A stretch of 64,000 bases of DNA from Paramacrobiotus metropolitanus (Eukaryota > Tardigrada > Eutardigrada > Parachela > Macrobiotidae): the NCBI RefSeq assembly GCF_019649055.1, contig NW_026570265.1, positions 806,001 to 870,000 of the forward strand, given 5' to 3'. Shown here in pieces: positions 46,511-63,113 of this stretch. Positions within the stretch are counted from its first letter, which is position 1. The number at the start of each line of letters is the position of its first letter. A program made the translations under genes and the position numbers. The notes below the pieces were generated by a model. It was not told the DNA's origin. It saw nothing but the letters and a program-made list of their open reading frames with translations, and made no database searches.

Positions 46511-48496
46511 TATGCTATGAGACGATCTTCCGCCTGCTGCTTGAAGATGTAATATGTATGTACAGATGGGGTGCAGACAGGAAAAGCGTGAGGCGGCTGC
46601 TCGATGATCTTGTACAAATGTGGTTACTAACAACTAGTTAACAAACCCTTCTGGAAACACAGTGTTTAAATTGTGTTAACACAAACGTTCAAAAGGCCTC
46701 TTCGCAGTGCGCAATATGCACACGGCGACTGATGGGCGAGGCCGGGCCGAAAAACAATCTGTCATGAAAGTGACGTTACAAGAACATGTCCCGGAAACTC
46801 TTCGATAGGTCCTCTTGAGGGGCATATAGCCGCGGCCTGACGCTGCTGCTGCACCATCATTCTGTACGCCGTAGAAATGCCAGCGCTGGCCATTTGCCGG
46901 CACATACGTGTATACTGTATACTTAATACAACCAGCGTCAATTATCCCACTAGGTCTTCCATTATCTCCCGGCGCAGTACTTAGCACGAGGCAACGTACC
47001 ATGGCCATACAATAGCAGCGCCAACAATGTCCATATACGCGTTGGTCTGTTCCTGAATCGTGATCAGCCGACAGATTTGTTGAGCGCATTGACTGTACAC
47101 ACTCGGCTATCTGGAGGGCCTGCTGGCGGCTGACTAATAGACCGGTCCGGTGCTTCTCGAGTCTGCAAAAACCACATTGAATGCTCATTACCTTCATTAA
47201 TCCACCGGGAAAAACTATTAGTTAACTAGCATTTTGCCGCTTGGTTAGCCAATGACTTTCTAATGGCTCTCCAAGGATACACGTTGGGAGCTGTGTAATC
47301 ATATTGTGCCGATGACGACAGCGCCTGGCTGATCATGAGACAAAGCCGCTGCTGCACGGAAGTCGACGTCGTCGCACCATCACCGCTGCATTTGAAACAT
47401 TGGAAACCATCATAGAAGATTTTTTGGCGCTTTGATTTGAATTGCAATTACACATATCAACAATTTTAGGCACGATAATTGAGTCTAACATTAAGAAATC
47501 AAACTCTGTGATATCTTTGCTTCCAGATTTTGTTAATTTGTCATAACAATAATTATATGCTTCGAAATGTGCAGACAAAGAAAAGATTAATTACAATCCA
47601 GCTAAGTTAAAATTAGAGCTTTAACGGAAGTAAAGTATTTAAAGTATTTAATAAGCAGCCCTTTGCAAAACAGTTTGCATTTTATGGGCAATAACGAGCA
47701 TGCTGCATTTTCCGTATAAGCTCTTCACATATCGGTAATTTCCTATCGGCGATGCCTATATAGTTATTCTTGATCCGCTTGAAATCAGTAAGTAAAAAAC
47801 GCGCGCGGTTTGCTAATAATTCTGAAAAGTTTGAATTGAGACGAGAAAGTTATGCTATAGCGCTGTTGGAAACATCTTGCCTTGAAACTACAAGTACAGA
47901 GTTATAGTATGCCTGGCATTGCCTGCATACATTTATTATACAGCTACAAGTAATTTTCACCGTAAATAATAAAAACAGCTTAAGTGAGCACTGTTCATCG
48001 TTTAAATAGGTATCCGGTACTAAACCGTCGAACGGAAAAGGAAGATATGATGAAGGAGGTGTACAGCTACATAATTCTACAACCTACGTACAGTACATAA
48101 TCAGATCTCATTGTCAGTGTAATATCTTTATTGATACACGGTAGATTTTTGTAGCACTGTACATGCGCATGCTGGTTTCGATACTGAATATTGTAGAAGT
48201 ATCGATAAAATAAGGCGTTTTTGCATCCCCATGTTTACTGTCATATTAATATTGATGTACATGTAGTTTATTTGGTAAAATCTCTGTTACAAAGTGAATT
48301 CCAATTAAAACGCTTTGTTATGGATTCGGCATGCTGATAAATTGGAACGAATGCAATGGTACACTAATGTGTAAATATTATTAAACTATCTGGTGCCCTG
48401 GGACAACGAGAATCATGCAATTGTCAAAACGATTCAAGAATTTGTAGCTACGCATAATGTCACATTTCATTATGGTTTGTTAGCCCGGGCCAACTG
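46511..48496. other. Intergenic between neuropeptide gene and GPCR
   Basis: It should include the neuropeptide promoter. Apart from the uncertain open frame listed separately, nothing is recognised. Confidence 0.4.
46676..47197 (-). CDS. Uncertain 173-codon open frame, Cys/Arg-rich
   Basis: The frame is uninterrupted for 522 nt in a locally GC-richer patch just upstream of the neuropeptide gene. The predicted protein has many Cys and Arg residues and no recognised domain, signal peptide or clear splice partners. Another frame in the same stretch (about 46990-47090, acceptor TGTACAG) codes ICRLITIQEQTNAYMDIVG, so the true coding frame, if any, is unclear. It may be a 5' leader or chance. Confidence 0.15.
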   Translation of the reverse strand: MKVMSIQCGFCRLEKHRTGLLVSRQQALQIAECVQSMRSTNLSADHDSGTDQRVYGHCWRCYCMAMVRCLVLSTAPGDNGRPSGIIDAGCIKYTVYTYVPANGQRWHFYGVQNDGAAAASGRGYMPLKRTYRRVSGTCSCNVTFMTDCFSARPRPSVAVCILRTAKRPFERLC

Positions 48497-51400
48497 TTAG
48501 GTATCGCCCATGGAGTTGTGGCGCATACTGCCCAGTCGCATTCGGGAGTGCTCACTAGCTGGGCCACTGTTTCCATGACTGTTAACGGTGAAATTCCCGG
48601 AAACGATAGCGGTTCCGCGTGTATTGCCAATCCCTTCAGTCGGGGCCACGGACTTCTTCGTCAATCCGAGGACATTCCGGTAACCATCGCGGAATTTCTC
48701 GTTCGTCATGCCATAGAGAATAGGATTGACGGCCGAGTTTCCATGCGCCATCACGATAGCCAGCACGTACAGCCAGCCGGGAATGGGCGAAGGCTGATGC
48801 GCCAGAACAAACAGAGCAAAAAACAACCTACACCATTAAAAAACATCAATTGGTCAACTATGTATAATAACGAATTCGCAAAATAGTCAGACAGCTGTTT
48901 ATAATCATAAGCCGGCATTGCTTTACAACATTTCATTGTAAGTTTGTAAAGGTCACACTGGCCGGAGAACTGACCAGCAAATCAAAAAGACCAGAAAGGC
49001 AGCAAAGAGAGTTTTCGCCAGCTTGACGTCATCCTGTGTGAAACCAGGGCGCTTGGGACGCCGCAGTCGGTGCTCAGTGGCGGTTGCCTTTTCGGCATCG
49101 GGAGGTGACTTTTCGGGAAAGGAATCTCGTCGTTCGGTGGGGTGACCTTGGGATGCGTTGGCAGCAGGCGCGGTTAGAACTGCCTGCTGATGCTGACGCA
49201 GCTGGGTTTTGACGCTGCGGACTTTCAAAAAGATGCAGGTGTAGCCGTAGAGGACGCCCACCAACGGTACCAGTACGCCCATAATGACTGGATTGAAGCA
49301 AAAGCAGATTTATTAATTCGTCTGATCCTAGAAATCAGTACGTCCGATTTGCGCATAATGGTCTTCAAAACTTACTGTAAAATATCGCGTACGAATGGGT
49401 GACTCTGAAATAAAACCAAAAATTAACATCCTATAACTTGATTAAAAACAACCCCATTTATTTCATCGGTAAGGAGCTTACATATCAAAGGTGCAGAGGT
49501 AATAATCCGCATTAAAGCGATTTTTTCCCCAACCTAAAACGTTCTTGCTCAATCAGTAATTAGGTAAGGGGTTTGATTTTACATGAATATATCCATAGGT
49601 TTACCGAATAGGTACTGGATGTCTGTGAAGTATTTGTTATACAAACAGTACGAATACGTAGTTCTGTTTGTTACGATACGCAATCAATAGTGCGGTATTA
49701 TCCTTATCAATAAAGTCATATTGCTAATTTTCTCGCTTTACCAAGGTGATTAGGGATATGAAATAGGTGAGCTCCAATCCAAATGCACACACAGCAAAGA
49801 ATAGAGTTTCGAAAAGTGAAGATTCGGTTGTAGAGATGTGGCTTGCATATCAAAACGTATCTGGAAATATTTGGATGTTACATAAATATGTAGTATTAGT
49901 GTATAACATATGTAGAGTTTTATATATCTAACTAACGAGAAAATAATGCAGGAACTCATATGCCAGGTGCAACAATTTTAATCCTTATACAGCTGAAAAT
50001 TTTAGCTCCGATTAGTTTCAAGTTTTCAAAATTAGGTTTTATTAAGTACGAGCAACATGTTAGGAATTAGATAATGAAATGTGTCTTCAGCAATAATATT
50101 ATTAAGGCACATCATCAAGTAATTCACTCCGAAAAAATATCCTCTTCAAATGACAAACTGTGTTGAATTAGCTTATAACTGTTCAATTATCTTCGTATAA
50201 AAATTTATACAAAAACTTTCATACGTATTGGGCAACAGATCAAACTGAAAGCGAGTCTTTTACGTTGGCTAAAGATGATTGTTTAGTTTACAAGTTAGTA
50301 CAAATCAGACAGCGTGTGGAGGTGCGCTACCAACACAAAAAAGTGGGAATGCCCCATGATTTGCGACTGAATTTAATGCGGAAACGTAATACAGCTAATT
50401 GTAAAGTAAGCAAATGCATCGATCAAATATCTGTACAATAAGTAACTACTGGAGTACGGTAACACAAAAACTTTACGATATACAACTTAAAAACTTTCAG
50501 CTAATACACTGAATCAGACTTATGAAACCCGGAATAAAATGCCGAGAATGGCATTAAAGGTGTTTTAATTTTTTGATAAGCAAGCTGAGGCGTGCCTGGC
50601 GTTAAAGGGTGACTGGTCAAGACTCAAGAGGTCCTCTATTTCCGGTTGGCCAGGTCAACGTGTGCATAAGAGTTTTCGCACCGTTCACTGCATTAAAACC
50701 GCGGACCTGGAGCTTGCATGAAATCGATTTAATTTAAAAACGAACGGCAAAAGAAAGCAGACCCCCAACACCAAACCAAAATTTAACGTAATAATAACTA
50801 AAGTCACTGCTAAACACCGCAAAACATACCTTGTACTGCTTGCAAACCTAACACAGTTATGGGATAACCCATACGCAGAAATGCGGAATCTAACTTTGCA
50901 TCATAGCAATCACCGAACTCGAAACCCTAAATGATTATATTAAAATACATAAAACACCATGAAAACCATTTCGCTTGGAAACTGCTGACAAAGCTTCAGT
51001 GCACTGATTCGAACTATGGAATTCTATAAATTTTTTGCTGCTGTATGTCTGAATTCGCTTGTTGTTTAATAAGAGCTGAAGGTCATCGTGATAAAATATC
51101 GCTTACTCAGAATGTACACGTAGTGTTACTTTTACAAATTTACGCATTCTTAGTTTTGCATAGAACATTACAAATTCACAACATTCTGCTTCGCGTATGA
51201 CTCTACAATTGAATTATTTCAATAACGTTTTTAAAAGATCCACATTATAGTTATATAGCCATACGTTATATAGATAATACAGTCCTTGCAATCAGGCTGT
51301 CTTTTAGTTTGTACTACCAGTAGTTCCTGCATACGATAATGCGCCGAGAAGAAAAATTCACTCACCTGTTTAAACTGATGGCACACCTAAAATTATTGCA

Positions 51401-53131
51401 AGAAGACATCAATACCGGCATGACTTTAACGCACAGTTGCGGCTAATTTGTGCAATTATGTACACGCGGTGATGTTGCATGTATAATGCACCATATTTAA
51501 AACACAATCAGTAATTATTTTAGGCTGAAATATACCACTTTCTTAGAAAATATAACGACGATGAAGGTTTGCACAATTTCGATTTAATTATGGAGTATAA
51601 ACTGTGGTTTGCGACTTACATATTCCACATGGACGACATACACGCTGGAGCGCAGAAGCTCGCGATCCAGTCACATAAAACGCTGTTGCTGATGAGAACC
51701 TTACGGCCAGCTACCGCACCTGTGCAAGATCAGAACAGTTAAGCTGCTCAAAATACGCATTCTAATGTTTCTGGGATAAATAAAACAGGATCACTGCAAC
51801 CCCTCATTTATTTGTAAGCTCTATTATAATCGCAACCAAATTTTGCAATATAAAGGATTCGTAATAATGAATGTATGACTGACACTAGACAATGAACTGT
51901 TGAGAGTCATTCGAACAACATAAAACGTTAAATTTGTTTGCTATTCCTTGTTGCTACATTGTTTATAGCAGCAGATGTTTTCATCTACATTAGATAGATG
52001 TTTTGCCTATAAGTTCATTTAAAGTACAAAACGAAATCCATTAGCAAATTTCAGTTTTCATTTCGTTTTCGGAGAAAGCCTGGGTTGGTCTTGACTTCAG
52101 TTTTCAGAACCCGATTTCTTTATAATGCGTCTTTGGCCTAAATCGTTGATTAAAACACTGAACAATCCCTTGGAGAAGTAATTAAGTTACGCCGTACAGC
52201 TGACGTACGTTTCCTTCACGAAAGGAAACCTTTAAAATTGTCGGCAAAATTTTTGCTCTATGAGCATAGTCTAGGTGCTACACGTACATACTGCATATGC
52301 CGGAAAAATTACAGCATCACGAATTCATTGCAGACAGTCACGCATTAATTTATTGTTGACCTTTTCTCAGTGCTCCTACTGCAGAAATATGTCATCTTTT
52401 CCTTATACAGAAATCGTAAAACAACCTTCAACGAACAATCGGCTGTTATGGCTAGGAGTTCGCCCATATGAGTTTTGTACTTTTAATCTAATTTTTTTGC
52501 GTTGATAAAACAAATTAACAATTTGTTGTCGTAATAAATTGTCATCCTTACCAACAACATTGAAGGGATCAATAAATGCGGTGACCACGATGTCTGCCAG
52601 TGCCAGATTAACCACAAACACATTGCCACTGGTTCGCAAAGGCTGGAATGCGACATAATAATGTAATAAAAATAACACCATGTTTTGTTAGATAGGTACT
52701 TACACACAGTCCTAACAAAGATTAGCGCCTATAAAATTTTGCTTACCTTTACCAAGCAAACCGCCACCACAATCTGCAAAAGACATACAGTACTCCACAT
52801 AGTTATTCGTTCGTTCGTTATACAACTTTCGAGACGGCCTTACCAAAAGGTTACCCAGAGTGCCAATAACTGCCGCAGCTCCAATAACTATAGCAGTTAC
52901 AATCATCCACCCTACAAATTATCTAACCGTCAGATTATTCCCTTTTCTGTAAGCTTCACAATTCGGTCCATTTTTCTACAGTTTATCCTTACCGAAGTTA
53001 TGCTCTAGGTAGAGATAAGGTTCCTCTTCCGGCATATTCTGACCGGACAGATTTCCACTGCCAGAAAAGCTGGTGTTCACAACTTGATCAGAGAAGTTGG
53101 CGATTTTTTGCGGGTTCGGTGACCCCCACAT
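48497..53131 (-). CDS. Class A (rhodopsin-family) GPCR, melatonin-receptor-like
   Basis: Seven-TM receptor. Exons fit in phase: 52993-53131 (start MWGSPNPQ, with N-glycosylation sites NFS, NTS, NLS), 52844-52911 (TM1, GTLGNLL), microexon 52747-52773 (IVVAVCLVK), 52552-52642 (SGNVFVVNLALADIVV, TM2), 51620-51719 (LCDWIASFCAPACMSSMWN, TM3 with its disulfide Cys), microexon 51366-51386 (CAISLN and most of Arg, the NR of N/DRY), then 50830-50926 (ECL2 Cys and start of TM5), 48975-49287 (TM5, Ser/Pro-rich ICL3, TM6 FLICW) and 48497-48827 (TM7 NSAVNPILYGM, C-tail). GNxFVVxLAxADxVV and NPILYG resemble melatonin receptors and the Tre1/moody group. An exon for the Y of NRY through TM4 was not found between 50927 and 51365. 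The ligand cannot be told. Confidence 0.85.
49288..50829 (-). other. GPCR intron of 1.5 kb within TM5
   Basis: Donor GTATGT after codons for QAVQ. The acceptor TCAATCCAG restores the frame as VIMGVLVPL. No other gene is seen inside. Confidence 0.6.
51366..51386 (-). other. 21-nt GPCR microexon carrying the NR of the NRY motif
   Basis: Flanked by TATTTTAG and GTGAGT. It enters in phase 2 from the TM3 exon and reads M-CAISLN-R, aligning with the ITAIAINR of melatonin receptors. Confidence 0.75.
52747..52773 (-). other. 27-nt GPCR microexon (end of TM1, ICL1)
   Basis: Flanked by TTTTGCAG and GTAAGC, phase 0 on both sides. It codes IVVAVCLVK, giving exactly the family spacing between GNLL and LRxSGN. 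Confidence 0.8.
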
Positions 53132-55287
53132 ATGTGGAACTGCCAGCATAGTTCAGAAAAAGCCGTACCGGGCGCCAGTCATTAATTTTAAAATAACTGT
53201 ACGAGTAAATCGAAATGAAGAAACTGTCTGTTAGAGAAAATAACTCGCAATTAGCTACATCGTCGGCATGCAACGTCCACAAGTAAAGTCGAGATGACTA
53301 CATTGTGTGTGTATAAGTACAACGGCGCGAGAATCCGGCTTGCGCAACACAAAGCATAAGCCGCTTACCTAATTATGGGAATTAACCTGGATATTTCGGT
53401 CGTTTGATTAGAAGATCAAAGCTCAATATGAATTTGCTCATATCCCTGCTTTCGTGGGTATACACCGGTAGTATTTTGACAATTTGTGCTATATATTGTA
53501 TAAGTACTGCATGCGTATAATGTACGAAGCTCGTGTAAATCTCACGTGCGCCATATACAAGGCAATATTCTGTACTGTACAGGCCCCAAACAATGTATGG
53601 AGTCGCTTCCCGAACAACAACATATCTGGAATGTTTTTGTATGTGCCGTGAACTACACGACAGGTGATCCCTAATCCCTGGCCCAACAGTCAGTTTGTTG
53701 TCGTACGATTAGCCATTTTTGGAGTAGCTGTGCGACCGGTCGTTGCAAAGTCAAAGTGCCCTTCAGCAGAAATCCGTGGATAATGGGGAAAAGGATTATT
53801 TTACCAGCCTTCGTCTTTAACTGTATTACCCACGAAAAGTTCTCTTTCCAGATGACCACATCCGGGATGAATCCGTGTGTTTTTCGAATTTCAATTTAAA
53901 ATTTAATAACTCCTTAGGCTAAGCGATGAAAAGATCGATGATGAGATTATAGTGCTAAGGGCGCTTCTTCCCGGCATGGAAAAAACCGCTCCGAGAAATG
54001 AATAATTGCACCCTGTTAATATTCGCAAACGAGCGCTGTAGTATGAGATCTTACAGAAAAAAAATATAAATGATAGTGTAGCGCTGAACAATGGATTCCA
54101 TAAAATGCTAGGATTGATACGATTATTCACATGAACATACGTTGAGTTTGCCTAGAACTACAGACACAGTTATTATGTCCGTTTATTATGACTGTTATTA
54201 GGTTTACTGTATATTAAGGTTGGTACAAAGAAAGCTCATAATCGTTGAGGCTATATTTATAGATTTATACACCTGTATCTGCGAATGCAGAACGCTTTAT
54301 GTGAGCCATCTACATATATTATCGGCTCCGATCATACTCGTATATACCATTCTACTAATGATAATTTCTGTAATTATCCGTTTTAGTTGGAACAAGCTAA
54401 TAAAAGCAAGCAACCACAACTTAAATTAAATATAAATTTTCCCTTTCCCGGCTTGTTCGCAGAATTCCTACAAAACAAACAGGTACAGTCTCCATTAAGA
54501 ACGATTAGAATATTATGATTTTCTTTAAAAAAATACCTGAAATCTTTATATTTAACTCCACAACAGCAACAAACGTTATCAATATCAGCGGTACGTCATT
54601 ACGAAGATTAGTCTTCAGTGATGACGATGAATATATAAAAGACATAAGTAACTCTTTCCGAAGACTATGTACGGCTTTCTGTATTGATTTCTAACAAATC
54701 ACCAGCGTGCCAAAAAAAGATTTAATCGGGAATGTAAAAGTTCGCCCGAGGCATATCAAACATTATAACGCGTGCACTGCTCCTGTCGCATCCACTGTTT
54801 AAACAGCAGCTAACAACTTCGTGCACCAAGGACAGAAAACAAGCAACGTTTAGTGTTTATGGATGCGTGGTTTACAGCTAAACGTTAGCAAATTAGTATA
54901 GTTAAACAGGAGTATCCAAGTGCTCAGCACGGCGGACGATGCTGATCATGAGCTGCATTGCCAATGGAGGGCCTTGCAGCATGTAATTAAAAACCTCGCA
55001 CTGATTAGTAAAATACGGAATAAAATCGTTAACGAAAAAATAGAAGGTCTTTACGTAAAGGGAACCTTATTGAAAAACATGGATTTAGGGCCGGACTTGT
55101 TGTATGGGCATAGCCTCGCCCGCTGCGTGATACAACGGAAAACGGTGTATAGCCGAGTCACACACAGTGTTCTCCTGGCGGATGTTGATGGCCATTAGGC
55201 GTTAATGTGCAGTCGACGAGCGACTGCCCCCGCCAGAAAGGATGCCTGAACTGGGATTTGGGGAAATGATTTTCTCCACGCTTGCCG
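53132..55287. other. Intergenic between GPCR 5' end and CaMKI 3' end
   Basis: No gene recognised. A 92-codon plus-strand frame at 54920-55198 has no domain. Confidence 0.5.
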
Positions 55288-60605
<5,318 letters not shown>

Positions 60606-62873
60606 GATACGATACGATAAACAATATGGCCGACCATACTTGGGAAAGATATTCTACGTAGTGGTAATACCAGGCCATTAATTATTACAGATGATTCCAT
60701 CCGTAGAAAACAGACAATAAATAAGTTAATGGCGAAATGTATGGGCGAAGTTAATCCAATGTTGTACGGAGTTACAACCTGGATCCGCTTAACGCCACTC
60801 GAACGCTAAAGACAATAATTTCACTTAATCGGAAGAACAAATTCCGAGTGCACCCGTATTACATACCCGTAAAACGCGCAGCTTGATAGTGGCTGAATGA
60901 ATAAATACTGTTTGTACAATGTATGCAGAGGTTTGAATTCCAAGATGATCGGAGATTTGAGATTCTACACCCAAGATCAAATCTCACAACAGGAAGTGTG
61001 GATAATATGCAGCACGATCACGCTTGTTGTCGGAAAAGAAGCAGGGAGAGAAAAGCAGAATCAGGGATTTCATGAATGAAGCGTCTTGATTCACTGTGGC
61101 GATCCGCTATCATAAAAATATAGCCGCGTTGTACCGTTGTACACCGTCCACTGCGCAGTTGTACTGTATACCAAGTATCGTACAACAAATGACCACGAAA
61201 GTCAACCGTCGGTTGCGTGATATTGTGGTTCTCCTGTTTTGTTCCCGTGTTCTATAGGCAGCATAATCAGCAAATTTATCCGACGCCAGAACGACAAAAT
61301 GAATTGGATCAATCAATAATAACGGATGGAACGATACGGCATGGAGATCGGCAACGATGACAGGATTCAGTAAGTTGCAGCTGCCGTGATACATATTCTC
61401 AACACCCACGGCTGTTACTTAGCCTGTCAAATTATATTGCTGGGGTATTGCGCTTGCGAAAAAGCCGGGCGCCCGGCCTTTCAGGCCAAATGCCGATCCA
61501 GAGGGGCTTCCCAGGAATTGCTGATTTGTAAAGCCCAAGTGACTACTTAGAAACTATGGTTTCCATGTCAGAAAAAATTGTTCAGAATCAAATCATTTGA
61601 TCGAAGCTTTACTTTTGCAGCATGTGTGTCTATCGCTGTGCTGACAAATTTACGTCGGTGAGTTTTTTTGGCTCTACCGCCGACATAAATCAACATTGTG
61701 GATTGTAATCCTGCTGTGCACGATCGTGATAAATCACGATTATACCGCATGGAAAGATATATTTCTTGTAAATTATATTAACGACGTACTTGTCATATTA
61801 CGGGCTATGGGTGCTAGTATTGTAGTAGTATACAGATAGTGGTTATGGAATTTTGTGCTATAAACAATAAAGCATTCCCTCTCGTCTGGTTGATGGGATA
61901 CACAGGATTAAGACATACTGCTTTACATATTTTTTTACCTGTTTGGTATGCCCAAAATCTTTGCTATGGAGGTGAGGACTTAGCAAGTTAGCATAAGTTT
62001 TAATGGTCAATAAGCTGATTAAATTGTGATTAACTGTAACAGAAAGGAAGGCTTTAATATGTCGAGGTTTTAGCTACAGTATCTCAAATATTTGCTTACC
62101 ATTTCTCAAAACACCAAGAAAATTCGCTTGTCCGAAGAATCTATATATTCAACATACTCTACAAATGCGGCAGAAATCTGTAGTAACGCTTTGCGTACTG
62201 GTATATTGTTACCAGGTATTCGACGTGCAAATTTACACAGATGCACAGTGTCCTGCATGCATTCTTTTTGCGAAAGTTGTTGTAATTTATCCAACGTCCA
62301 TAAGTATCGAGAAATTGGTTTAGGACGTCCTTGTCATATAAAAATACAACAAAATTGTTCGTTAAAAGTTTTGCTTTATTCCTTGTTTTTTGCACCGATT
62401 ACAATTAAATACGGAATTGTACGATTATGATTCATGAATCATTAGGTGTGCCGCATTACGTTACGGTGTTGCACCTTGTACATACATAAATAAGTGCATG
62501 TGCTTGATGGAAAACGTACCCTATAGGTAGAAAAACATAATGCAACATCAACTGCATTGCAGAAACCGGATTGCATTTCCTTGTATTTTTTACAAGTTTG
62601 TTTGAACTACTGGTTCTAATAAGTTGCGAAAATCCTGCTACCTACAATATACATGTCCGTACGATTAACGGGTGCGGAGAAATTCGATACCAGGCTGCAT
62701 GCTGACTGCGGAAGTGCTATCTCATATTGTAGAATATCAGTCAGAAATAACCGCTCTTATTAGTAATGTCAGGCTGTGGTAAAAGTACAGCAGAGCGCTG
62801 ACAAAATTAACTCAGGTACGGTTCTGCCTTTTTAAAAAATATTCTCTTTAAAAAATTTTTTCGGATCGGGACC
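60606..62873. other. Intergenic, no gene supported
   Basis: It contains the CaMKI upstream region and a perfect GC-rich 14-bp palindrome at 61464-61477. Short frames at 61110-61409 and 62092-62430 show no domain. Confidence 0.5.
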
Positions 62874-63113
62874 ATGTGTTCAGTACTAAAGTTCTGCATC
62901 TTTACCGGCCTGTTAACCTTTGTAATCCATATTATCAAAGCAGATGCGAAAGCAATTTATGCAGACCAGAGTGTTCTTTCGAATGAGAGCGGTCTTTCGA
63001 ATGGGAATTTTTTAATTTATGGTTCCAGATACCGGAGAGGAATAACGGATTCGGTAAGGCGCAGGAGCAAGCGCGCTTATATCAATAAATTTTGGCGTTC
63101 AATGATAGTATAA
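62874..63113 (+). CDS. Small secreted peptide precursor, unknown family
   Basis: A 79-aa frame starting MCSVLKFCIFTGLLTFVIHI, a good signal-peptide core with a likely cut after ADAKA. The rest is short and polar with three basic clusters (RYRRG, VRRRSKR), and the frame ends AYINKFWRSMIV. The KR before AYINKFWR is a plausible convertase site, giving a candidate C-terminal peptide. A donor-like GTATAAGT overlaps the last codon and stop, so the coding region could continue into an unseen exon. A short internal repeat (LSNESG, LSNGN) comes from a duplicated TCTTTCGAATG. It may be a peptide hormone or another secreted effector; no family was recognised. Confidence 0.4.
   Translation: MCSVLKFCIFTGLLTFVIHIIKADAKAIYADQSVLSNESGLSNGNFLIYGSRYRRGITDSVRRRSKRAYINKFWRSMIV

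Noticed and set aside
49372-49420. 29-nt candidate GPCR exon coding SHPFVRDIL
   Set aside because: Its phase does not fit; joining the flanking exons directly gives QAVQVIMGVLVPL, a continuous TM5.
54920-55198. 92-codon plus-strand frame near the CaMKI 3' end
   Set aside because: No domain, no splice context, and length within chance expectation.
62092-62430. Plus-strand frame with clustered Cys resembling a RING finger (CMHSFCESCC)
   Set aside because: Only part of the spacing fits, no His/Cys pair follows, and there is no supporting exon.
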